Assembly (NCBI GenBank): GCA_947246015.1
Contig: CAMXQE010000022.1
Span: forward strand, 1-64,000
Source: an uncultured Lachnospiraceae bacterium
Lineage (GTDB): Bacteria; Bacillota; Clostridia; Lachnospirales; Lachnospiraceae
DNA length: 64,000 nt
Direction of reading: 5' to 3'
A model generated the notes under the pieces. It searched no databases, had not been told where the DNA came from, and saw nothing but the letters and a program-made list of their open reading frames with translations. This document shows, piece after piece, positions 17,603-25,061 of this stretch; position 1 is the stretch's first letter; the number at the start of each line of letters is the position of its first letter. Made by a program: the position numbers and the translations under genes.

Positions 17603-17625
17603 GGGGCTGGCAGCCCCTGTTTTTT
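17603..17625 (+). terminator. Intrinsic terminator of the PP-loop/protease module
   Basis: GGGGCT (17603-17608) and AGCCCC (17612-17617) form a tight stem with a three-base loop, followed by TGTTTTTT. The following GTGCACAG echoes the ATGCACAGGG found after two other terminators in the window. Confidence 0.85.
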
Positions 17626-17798
17626 GTGCACAGTTCTGCCATCCCTCACTTTCCAAATATTGCGCTTCTTCAGAACAAGAACCACTATATCCTGTTTTTT
17701 GAAAATTGTATTTAGAATAATTTTGGATACATCGCTTGCTATAGCAATAAAAATTACATATAATGATAACAAACGGAATAAGACAGGAAGGAATATAT

Positions 17799-19412
17799 AT
17801 GGGAATGTTTTTAAACAGTAAAGCGCCATATGAGATATACAGTGTAATAAGGAAAAGCCCATATTTTGTTGATAAATCTTTGCTTTTGGCGGAACTGATA
17901 CCTTCTTTTGACAGTATAAACTGTTATTGCTGCATTACTCGTCCGCGTCGTTTCGGCAAAACCGTGATGGCAAATATGATAGGGGCTTTTTTTGGCAGAA
18001 CGGACAGAAAAGACAGAATATTTGATAATCTGGCTGTTTCTGAAAAAGAGGAATATGAAGCCCACTTAAACCGTCATGATATTATCTATATAGATTTCAG
18101 CAGGGCGCCGAAAGGCTGTAAAAGTTATGCGCAGTATATAAAACGTATTGAAGACGGGATGATGGAAGATCTGATGGCAGTTTATACCGACTGTGGTATA
18201 AACAGAGATGAGGCTGTATGGGATGCTTTACAGAAAATCTATGAGCAGACAGATAATAAATTTTTGTTTGTGTTAGATGAATGGGATGCAGTTTTTCATA
18301 TGCCGTTTATTTCTGCACAGGAGCAGAAGGAATACCTTCTGTTTTTAAAATGGCTCCTCAAGGATCAGTCTTATGTAGAATTTGCATATATGACGGGAGT
18401 CCTTCCGATTACGAAATATTCCAGCGGTTCTGAGTTAAATATGTTTGTGGAATATGATATGGCGACATCGGAGAGGTTTAGCGGGTATTTTGGCTTTTCA
18501 GATGCGGAAGTAGACAGGCTTTATGAAATTTATCAAAGAGAAGGGACAATCTCTAAATTCAGCAGGGAAGAACTCCGTATCTGGTATGACGGCTATTATA
18601 CAGCAACGGGGATAAAGCTTTATAATCCGCGTTCGGTTGTATTGGCGCTGACGGATAACCAGCTGCGGAATTATTGGACCAGTTCAGGGCCGTATGATGA
18701 ATTGTTTTATTATGTCCGGAATAATATCGAGGCGGTAAGGGATGATTTAGTCTTTATGGTATCAGGGGAGCGGATTGCAGCTGATATTGGGCAATTTGCA
18801 GCTGTTTCCATGGAAATCAAATCCCGGGAGCAGATTTATTCGGCAATGGTAGTGTATGGCCTTCTGACTTACAAGGATGGAAAGGTTTTGATACCGAATA
18901 AGGAGCTGATGGCTCAATTCAACGAACTGCTGATGTCCAGGGATTCTTTGGGATATGTATACAATCTTGCGCGGAAGTCGGAGCAAATGCTTCGGGCGAC
19001 ACTGGCAGGCGATACCGGAGTAATGGAGGAAATTCTTCAGTCAGCACATGATACAGAAGCGCCGATTCTGGCATATAACAGCGAGGCTGAACTGTCAGCT
19101 GTGGTGAATCTGTGTTATCTTTCGGCCCGCAATCAATACCGGATAGAGAGAGAAGACCGGGCTGGAAAAGGGTTTGTGGATTTCATTTTTTATCCGGAAC
19201 GTAAAAATGAGGATTGCATCATCCTGGAATTGAAGGTAGACAGTACGCCGGAAAAAGCGATTGCACAGATTAAGGAGAAAAACTATGCGCTCCGTTTTAA
19301 GGGAAGGCTGGGTGAAGTACCGCGGTACACCGGGAGGATATTGGCGGTTGGCATTAGTTATAGAAAACAAACGAAAAAACATTGCTGCAAGGTAGAAATA
19401 CTGGAATTATAA
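17799..19412 (+). CDS. AAA-ATPase-like protein with C-terminal PD-(D/E)XK nuclease domain
   Basis: The N-terminal ATPase part has SPYFVDKSLLL and the Walker A RPRRFGKTVMAN, with FLFVLDEWDAVF as Walker B. The C-terminus carries a nuclease-like core, GFVDFIFYPE then CIILELKVD. The layout and the 537-aa length match the AAA-ATPase_like/PDDEXK_9 proteins common in Clostridia and Bacteroidetes, often in many copies. ATG at 17799 follows GGAAGG and puts MGMFLNSKAPYEIY at the N-terminus. It is monocistronic. Biological role is unproven. Confidence 0.8.
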   Translation: MGMFLNSKAPYEIYSVIRKSPYFVDKSLLLAELIPSFDSINCYCCITRPRRFGKTVMANMIGAFFGRTDRKDRIFDNLAVSEKEEYEAHLNRHDIIYIDFSRAPKGCKSYAQYIKRIEDGMMEDLMAVYTDCGINRDEAVWDALQKIYEQTDNKFLFVLDEWDAVFHMPFISAQEQKEYLLFLKWLLKDQSYVEFAYMTGVLPITKYSSGSELNMFVEYDMATSERFSGYFGFSDAEVDRLYEIYQREGTISKFSREELRIWYDGYYTATGIKLYNPRSVVLALTDNQLRNYWTSSGPYDELFYYVRNNIEAVRDDLVFMVSGERIAADIGQFAAVSMEIKSREQIYSAMVVYGLLTYKDGKVLIPNKELMAQFNELLMSRDSLGYVYNLARKSEQMLRATLAGDTGVMEEILQSAHDTEAPILAYNSEAELSAVVNLCYLSARNQYRIEREDRAGKGFVDFIFYPERKNEDCIILELKVDSTPEKAIAQIKEKNYALRFKGRLGEVPRYTGRILAVGISYRKQTKKHCCKVEILEL

Positions 19413-19450
19413 GTTTATGTTTGCCCTGTTTGGGATGAAAGGGCAAAAAA

Positions 19451-19493
19451 ATCTTTCGGCCTGAAGTTTGGGGAACTAACAAAGCCGAAAGAT
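19451..19493. repeat. 10-bp inverted repeat downstream of the AAA-ATPase-like gene
   Basis: ATCTTTCGGC (19451-19460) pairs perfectly with GCCGAAAGAT (19484-19493) across 23 bases. A second short inverted repeat, TTGCCCT/AGGGCAA, lies just upstream. Together they may end transcription or mark the left side of the rfbG segment. Confidence 0.6.
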
Positions 19494-19591
19494 GAGGATA
19501 AAGTCGGAAAAAGACTTTATAAAATGTAGTATAACAGAAAGATGATTATTTGACAAGCATAATTTTAAAAAGCGAAAGGAAGATTAGACCA

Positions 19592-20665
19592 ATGGCTCTC
19601 AATATGGAATTTTATAAGAATAAAAAAGTATTAATCACAGGACATACCGGATTCAAGGGTTCTTGGATGTGTAAGCTGCTGATTGGCGCAGGGGCGGAGG
19701 TGACAGGATATGCATTGGAAGCACCGACTGACCCTGGTCTGTTCCGGTTGTGCAATCTGGGTTCCCAAATGAATTCTGTAATAGGCGATATCCGTGACTT
19801 AAGCCATTTAAAACAGATATTTGAAGAGACACAGCCGGAAATCGTCATTCATATGGCGGCGCAGCCGATTGTCCGTGATTCCTATAAAGATCCTGTGTAT
19901 ACTTATGAAACAAATGTGATGGGGACAGTAAATATACTGGAATGTATCAGGCTTTCGGATTCCGTAAAATCTTTTCTGAACGTAACCACGGACAAGGTAT
20001 ATTTAAACAGGGAATGGCTGTGGGGGTACCGGGAAAATGAGGAACTCAATGGATATGACCCATATTCCAATTCAAAATCCTGTTCCGAATTAGTGACAAG
20101 CAGTTACAGGAAATCATTTTTTGCGGACAGGGATGTGGCGATATCCACGGCGCGTGCCGGGAATGTGATTGGCGGGGGAGATTTTGCCAATGACAGAATC
20201 ATTCCTGACTGTATCCGGTCAGTTGCGGAAGACAAAGAAATTATAGTCAGAAATCCCTTTTCCACAAGACCTTACGAACATGTGCTGGAGCCGGTTGCTG
20301 CATATCTTATGATTGCTGAAGCGCAATATAAGGACAGGGAGAAATATGAGGGCAGTTATAATGTTGGGCCGGATGAAACGGACTGCTGGACAACCGGGGA
20401 TTTAGTGACATTGTTCTGTAAGAAATGGAATGAGACAACCGGAAAGAATGTGACATGGAAAAATGAGTATGACGGCGGACCGCATGAAGCCAATTTCTTA
20501 AAACTGGATTGTTCAAAGCTAAAGAATACATTTGGCTGGAAGCCGCGCTGGAATGTGGAGACTACGATGGAAAAAATAGTGGAATGGTCGGTGATATATC
20601 TGAATGGCGGCGATGTTGCTGCGTGCATGGAACGGCAGATTGAGGAGTTCCTGAAGCGTGTCTGA
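19592..20665 (+). CDS. rfbG: CDP-glucose 4,6-dehydratase
   Basis: This SDR enzyme converts CDP-glucose to CDP-4-keto-6-deoxyglucose with tightly bound NAD. Motifs: VLITGHTGFKGSW (Rossmann), IVIHMAAQPIVRDSY, TTDKVY and YDPYSNSKSCSELV (YxxxK as YSNSK), and ARAGNVIGGGDFANDRIIPD. All are typical of RfbG, and length (357 aa) fits. ATG at 19592 has AAAGGAAG upstream; the open frame before it is not conserved. It is a single-gene unit far from rfbF and rfbH, which need it for a working pathway. The CDP-sugar route is thus split by about 17 kb of accessory genes. Confidence 0.95.
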   Translation: MALNMEFYKNKKVLITGHTGFKGSWMCKLLIGAGAEVTGYALEAPTDPGLFRLCNLGSQMNSVIGDIRDLSHLKQIFEETQPEIVIHMAAQPIVRDSYKDPVYTYETNVMGTVNILECIRLSDSVKSFLNVTTDKVYLNREWLWGYRENEELNGYDPYSNSKSCSELVTSSYRKSFFADRDVAISTARAGNVIGGGDFANDRIIPDCIRSVAEDKEIIVRNPFSTRPYEHVLEPVAAYLMIAEAQYKDREKYEGSYNVGPDETDCWTTGDLVTLFCKKWNETTGKNVTWKNEYDGGPHEANFLKLDCSKLKNTFGWKPRWNVETTMEKIVEWSVIYLNGGDVAACMERQIEEFLKRV

Positions 20666-20714
20666 AAGCTTTTAAAGCAGAGCATCCGTAGACATTTGGC
20701 AGCTGCTGCGAGGG

Positions 20715-20749
20715 TCAGATACCCTGCTGTTCTGCAGCGGGGTATCTGA
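20715..20749. terminator. Strong hairpin after rfbG
   Basis: TCAGATACCC (20715-20724) pairs perfectly with GGGTATCTGA (20740-20749), with GCTG/CAGC continuing in the loop. It lacks a clear U-tract but is the only candidate terminator for rfbG. The remaining 20750-20930 shows no intact gene; a minus-strand open stretch there is not convincing. Confidence 0.55.
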
Positions 20750-20954
20750 TTGTGGAAAATTAACAGGGCCGGAATGCAAGCTGGAACCGAATGGTCTTTT
20801 TTGCAATTCTTTCAATGTCCTCCAGCAATGCCAGCTGGTCAAACAAATAGCCGTCAGCTTCACAGCGGACACAGGTAGTTTAAACATATGCATTTTGTAA
20901 AATTGATTTCCTATTCCGTCGAATTATGGTATGATATGGGAAAGGGGAAAGTTA

Positions 20955-20990
20955 CATGAATTTGAAGCGTTTAATTGTAAGTTCTGTTTA
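20955..20990 (+). CDS. Possible 11-residue leader peptide before the NACHT gene
   Basis: ATG at 20955 follows AAAGGGGAAAG and encodes MNLKRLIVSSV then TAA. The stop lies inside the left arm of the following terminator hairpin, so ribosome position could affect hairpin formation. No regulatory amino-acid run is obvious. Confidence 0.35.
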
Positions 20991-21023
20991 AAGGCAGTAT
21001 ATCCCTTTAAACAGGATTTTTTT
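20983..21023 (+). terminator. Leader terminator/attenuator upstream of the NACHT gene
   Basis: CTGTTTAAAGG (20983-20993) and CCTTTAAACAG (21003-21013) form a perfect 11-bp stem followed by GATTTTTTTA. It lies 80 bases before the NACHT start. The left part, TGTAAGTTCTGT, also occurs in the leader of the blaI-like gene (49853-49864), again followed by a hairpin and U-run. Confidence 0.75.
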
Positions 21024-21104
21024 ATTCCCGCGGTGCAACGGGCCAAGTGTCTGCAACATTTGGCGACTACCGCGAGGTCTTTGATTTCATGAGGGAGTAC
21101 GGCA

Positions 21105-23843
21105 ATGGCGGTTGGAATGATATCATTTTTTACGGAGATACTGAGTACTGTTTTTGAGAATGAAGTGCTGGATGCAGCAGGGCAGGCGGTGGAAAACGGG
21201 AAAAAGAAAAGGCTGGAGCAGAAGACGATAGAGAATTTAGAAGAGAAGCTTAAGGAACAATTGGAACAGGACAGTGTAAAGGAGTGGCTGGCCCTGCAGG
21301 AATATCAGATGGAACAGAAGGGGCATCTTTTTAGTCCGGAGGACCGGCAGGAACTTATCGATGGTTTTTTTGCCGGACATCCGGAACTTCGTTATGTGCA
21401 TAGTCAGAATACGGAAATGGTTATAGCGGGATGTGTGGATGCAATAAACAAATGGGCGGACGGAATTTTAAGCAGCGACAGCAAACTTACGATGGTGTCC
21501 CTGAAAAATGCGGGGGAGAGCAATAAAAGGGAGATTGTCGAACATTTAAATGCCGGAATACGGGAAATACTGGATGCTGTCCGGGAAACTAAGAATGGTG
21601 CGGACAAAGAGGGGATGGCGGCTGCGGGAAAGAGATGTACGGGATACGGTTGGAGGAAAGGAAAATGTGAAAATCCTGTTCTGGCTAAGGATGCGGTTTA
21701 CTGTAAAGACTGCATGGCGGCGGAATATGCGGATAAGATAGAAAACCTGTACCGGATACAGCATTATTCCATTAAAAGTAAAAACGGATATTTTATCGCG
21801 GAACAGAATTCGGGGATTATCAGGGCCAATGCACTTGTATTTCCGGTATATACGGAAACGGATGAATTAACGCTGGAAGACATCGTAAAAATACCGGAAA
21901 TCATCATCAGCGAGGGTGCGGATACCTGGCAGTATATCCACCTGGTGGCGAACGGCGAACTGGGAGAAAAATGTGAGAAGTATCTTTGGGTATACCGGGA
22001 GAGGTTAAAGGTATTTCATGAACAGGACATTATCCGGGAAATCATGGATTTTACAGGTTATTTAAAGAGTCATATCCGTCAGTACAATGACAGCAGTTTA
22101 TCGGATCATTATATTGATATTCTGGACAAGAATACCGGTGAGCCGTTGGAATACAGCGTAAGGGATTTTCTGCAGGAAACAGAGTATAACGCATTTTTGA
22201 TTCTGGGAGATTACGGCTGCGGCAAAACTTCTTTTCTGCTGAACCTGGCCTGCCAGTTATCAGAGGAATATTTTTGCTGGGAGAATGAATATATTCCTAT
22301 CTTTATTCCGTTAAGAGACTATGCAAAAGCCATTCATATGGAGAATCTTTTTTTGGATATTTTCGTGAATAAATGCCATATGCCCAATGTAAGTATAGAA
22401 GCTTTTAAACTGATGTTAAAGTATATGAAATTTGTGCTGTTGTTTGATGGTTTTGACGAGGTGGCGAAGCGTGTGAATTATGATGTGAAGTTTGAGATTT
22501 TTCAGCAGATATGCCAGTACTGCAGCGAAAATACGAAAATCATTGTGACATGCAGGCCGAATTATTTTCAGGAAAGCGGCGAATACAGAAAGTTAATGCA
22601 AAACGCTTATTTACAATTTGAACCCAATATGGTAAACAACGCTTTGTTTACAGAGACCTACATTGCGGATTTGGAGCCGGAGCAGGTGCATGAGTATATT
22701 TTGTCTTACAGTGACGTATTGGGAAAAGAGGGGCTGGATGCGGAAGAAATCGAGGACATCATCGGCAATACCCATGACCTGACGGATTTGTCGCGCAGGC
22801 CGTTCTTATTAAATATCATCGTGCAGACACTGCCGAAAATCATTTCGGATTTGGATGATAAGGAAAAGAAAGGTAAGATAAATGCGGCTTTCCTGTACCA
22901 GAACTACACGGACGTATGGCTGGACAGGGAAAATTCCAAAGGAAAGACACTGATTCGGAAGGAAGATAAACTGCATTTCTGTATGCATATGGCATACAAG
23001 ATGTATCAGGATGATATCCTTGCCATTCATTTTTCCAAACTGCCGGATGAAATCAGGACGTATTTTCCGAATCTGCATCAAATGGATGAGATTGATTATT
23101 TCAGTCATGACATACAGAGCTGTTCTTTTATGAATTCCGATGGAAACGGGAATTTTAAATTTATACATAAATCGTTCATGGAGTATTTCGTGGCGTACTA
23201 TATTGTGGAAATGCTTCGGAGGGGTAAAAAAAATCCGGAAAAAGTGGAGGCTGTATTAGCGGACGGGGATATTTCTACAGAGGTTGCTTTGTTTATCGTT
23301 GATTTGCTGTGTGATGAGGAAGAGACATATCGGGATATCAGAAAGGAAGTAGAGAACCTGGCTGGCAGCAGGATTGAGAGGGTCAGACAGAATGCGGTTA
23401 CACTGTTGTCCAAGATGCATTATAACATGGCATTTGATATAGTGAATGGCTCTTCTTATGTTAATAGCGATTTTGGTCATGCTCTTATTGAAAATGCGGT
23501 AATTACCGGGGTGGATTTTGCAGGAGTGGTCTTCTACGAGGCGGTGATACGGGATGTTCAGTTCACGAACTGCAATTTCAGAGGGGCTAATTTCCAAAAG
23601 GCCTATCTAAAAGGGGTTGATTTTTCCGGACAATCGTTGGAGTATGCGGATTTCGCATACGGTAAAATTGTGGAATGTAATTTCAGCAACTGTTATATGG
23701 CGGACGTAAGGTTATTGCGGGCGTTTTTAAGGGAAAATGATTTTGAACGGTGCGATATGTCCGGAGTGGAAGCGGAAGGGACGGAATACAGTGACAATCG
23801 TAATTTTCAAACTGCACTGGGTATTCCATACGACATGCGCTGA
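21105..23843 (+). CDS. NACHT/STAND NTPase with C-terminal pentapeptide repeats
   Basis: This 912-aa protein is built as follows: a hydrophobic/coiled N-terminal region (residues 1-150), a Cys-containing segment (RCTGYG, KCENP, YCKDC at about 183-207, a possible zinc ribbon), then a NACHT module. The NACHT module has Walker A GDYGCGKTSF (368-377), Walker B VLLFDGFDEV and IIVTCRPNYF. A winged/helical region follows, then pentapeptide repeats at the C-terminus (for example FTNCNFRGANFQKAY). NACHT NTPases of this design act as cytoplasmic sensors in bacterial antiphage immunity; the repeats would be the sensing or binding part. GAGGGAG lies eight bases before the ATG. It is followed by the 391-aa gene after 42 bases. 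Confidence 0.85.
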   Translation: MAVGMISFFTEILSTVFENEVLDAAGQAVENGKKKRLEQKTIENLEEKLKEQLEQDSVKEWLALQEYQMEQKGHLFSPEDRQELIDGFFAGHPELRYVHSQNTEMVIAGCVDAINKWADGILSSDSKLTMVSLKNAGESNKREIVEHLNAGIREILDAVRETKNGADKEGMAAAGKRCTGYGWRKGKCENPVLAKDAVYCKDCMAAEYADKIENLYRIQHYSIKSKNGYFIAEQNSGIIRANALVFPVYTETDELTLEDIVKIPEIIISEGADTWQYIHLVANGELGEKCEKYLWVYRERLKVFHEQDIIREIMDFTGYLKSHIRQYNDSSLSDHYIDILDKNTGEPLEYSVRDFLQETEYNAFLILGDYGCGKTSFLLNLACQLSEEYFCWENEYIPIFIPLRDYAKAIHMENLFLDIFVNKCHMPNVSIEAFKLMLKYMKFVLLFDGFDEVAKRVNYDVKFEIFQQICQYCSENTKIIVTCRPNYFQESGEYRKLMQNAYLQFEPNMVNNALFTETYIADLEPEQVHEYILSYSDVLGKEGLDAEEIEDIIGNTHDLTDLSRRPFLLNIIVQTLPKIISDLDDKEKKGKINAAFLYQNYTDVWLDRENSKGKTLIRKEDKLHFCMHMAYKMYQDDILAIHFSKLPDEIRTYFPNLHQMDEIDYFSHDIQSCSFMNSDGNGNFKFIHKSFMEYFVAYYIVEMLRRGKKNPEKVEAVLADGDISTEVALFIVDLLCDEEETYRDIRKEVENLAGSRIERVRQNAVTLLSKMHYNMAFDIVNGSSYVNSDFGHALIENAVITGVDFAGVVFYEAVIRDVQFTNCNFRGANFQKAYLKGVDFSGQSLEYADFAYGKIVECNFSNCYMADVRLLRAFLRENDFERCDMSGVEAEGTEYSDNRNFQTALGIPYDMR

Positions 23844-23885
23844 AACACCGGCGCAGGGAGCGGAGCAGAAGGAGAATGGGACAGT

Positions 23886-25061
23886 ATGGGAAACAATATG
23901 ACAGGACTCTCACAGAAAATGTTTGACCGGGCAACATCGGGACAGTTGACTATCCGCGGAGCGGTAGAGTTTTTGGAAAAAGAAATGCGGGTGCGTACGA
24001 TACGGGAGAAATTTGAAAAATTTTTCCGTGGAGAGAATCTGAAGGAAACGCTGGTGCGTGGACTGCTGCGGAATCATCCGGGTAGGAGCAGGGAGTTCGT
24101 GGAAAAGCGTGTAGACGGCTGGCTGAATAATCCAAATTATCAAACGATTGAAAAAAAGGACGCCATAGAGCTGAGCTTTATCCTGGGGTTGTCAGCAGAG
24201 GAAGCAGACGCTTTTATTACCGGCGTCTGCGAGGAGGGACTGCACTGGAGAAATCCGGAAGAAATAGTATATATCTTTGCTTTGAAACAGGGAATGACGT
24301 ATGCCGGGGCAGAAGAATTAAACAGAGAAATGAAGCGGATTCTCTCGGGGGGAAACAAAACAAAGAGCCTGGCGGAAGACAGTTTTACATCCGTCATCCG
24401 GCCGGAAGTGGCGGAGCTTTCTACAAAGGAGGAATTGACGGACTATCTGACAGGGGTTGTGTCCAGACTGGGGAGAGAGCATAACTGTGCATACCGGCTT
24501 TTCATGGATATGATGGAAGCGCTGGAACATCCGAAGCTATATGAAACAGAAGCAAGCGCGGAACTTTTTGAACCGGAGAAACTGACCATCGGCGATATTA
24601 TAAGGGAATATTTTTATGAGAACCATGTGCTGTATGCGCGGGAAAAAAGTTATTCCAAACGCAGGAGGGGCAGGACGCTTTCCGTAGAAGATGGGTTTAT
24701 CCTTACGACGGTGCAGAAGCAGATAAGCAATAACTGGCCGAATGAAAAGACACTGGCTCAAATGAAAGCGAGGAAAACGGATGTAACAAGGAAAGCGCTT
24801 ATTCTCCTGTTTCTTGCCACAGATGAGGGCATGCGGGAGGAAGATGAGGAGGATATGGAATCCGTATGGTCGAAAGAAGAGGTCTTTGAAGACTTGTACC
24901 AGCGTCTGAATGATATGCTGTTTCAGTGTAGCTTTATGGAGCTGGACCCCCGTTCCCCGTTTGACTGGCTGATTCTTTACTGCATCTGTGTGGAAGATAT
25001 GTTCGATGTGGATGTCCGTATGAAAGCGGTTTTTAAGGAAATGTTTAGAGAGAGAGTATGA
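23886..25061 (+). CDS. Unknown 391-aa protein between NACHT and kinase-NTPase genes
   Basis: A soluble, charged, mostly helical protein. Residues 55-110 (LLRNHPGRSREFVEKRVDG and IELSFILGLSAEEADAFI) resemble an XRE-like helical DNA- or protein-binding domain, but this is weak. The centre has an Arg/Lys-rich patch (SYSKRRRGRTLS). No enzyme motif was seen. The stop overlaps the next start (ATGA), so it is translationally coupled to the kinase-NTPase and likely works with it, perhaps as adaptor or regulator. AAGGAG lies about a dozen bases upstream of ATG 23886. Confidence 0.6.
   Translation: MGNNMTGLSQKMFDRATSGQLTIRGAVEFLEKEMRVRTIREKFEKFFRGENLKETLVRGLLRNHPGRSREFVEKRVDGWLNNPNYQTIEKKDAIELSFILGLSAEEADAFITGVCEEGLHWRNPEEIVYIFALKQGMTYAGAEELNREMKRILSGGNKTKSLAEDSFTSVIRPEVAELSTKEELTDYLTGVVSRLGREHNCAYRLFMDMMEALEHPKLYETEASAELFEPEKLTIGDIIREYFYENHVLYAREKSYSKRRRGRTLSVEDGFILTTVQKQISNNWPNEKTLAQMKARKTDVTRKALILLFLATDEGMREEDEEDMESVWSKEEVFEDLYQRLNDMLFQCSFMELDPRSPFDWLILYCICVEDMFDVDVRMKAVFKEMFRERV

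Noticed and set aside
20672-20893. Minus-strand open frame with a Cys-x-x-Cys-like stretch (CVRCEADGYLF) between rfbG and the NACHT leader
   Set aside because: The frame with the suggestive residues has a stop just upstream and no start; the frame that does have an ATG encodes nothing recognisable. It could be a relic but cannot be supported.
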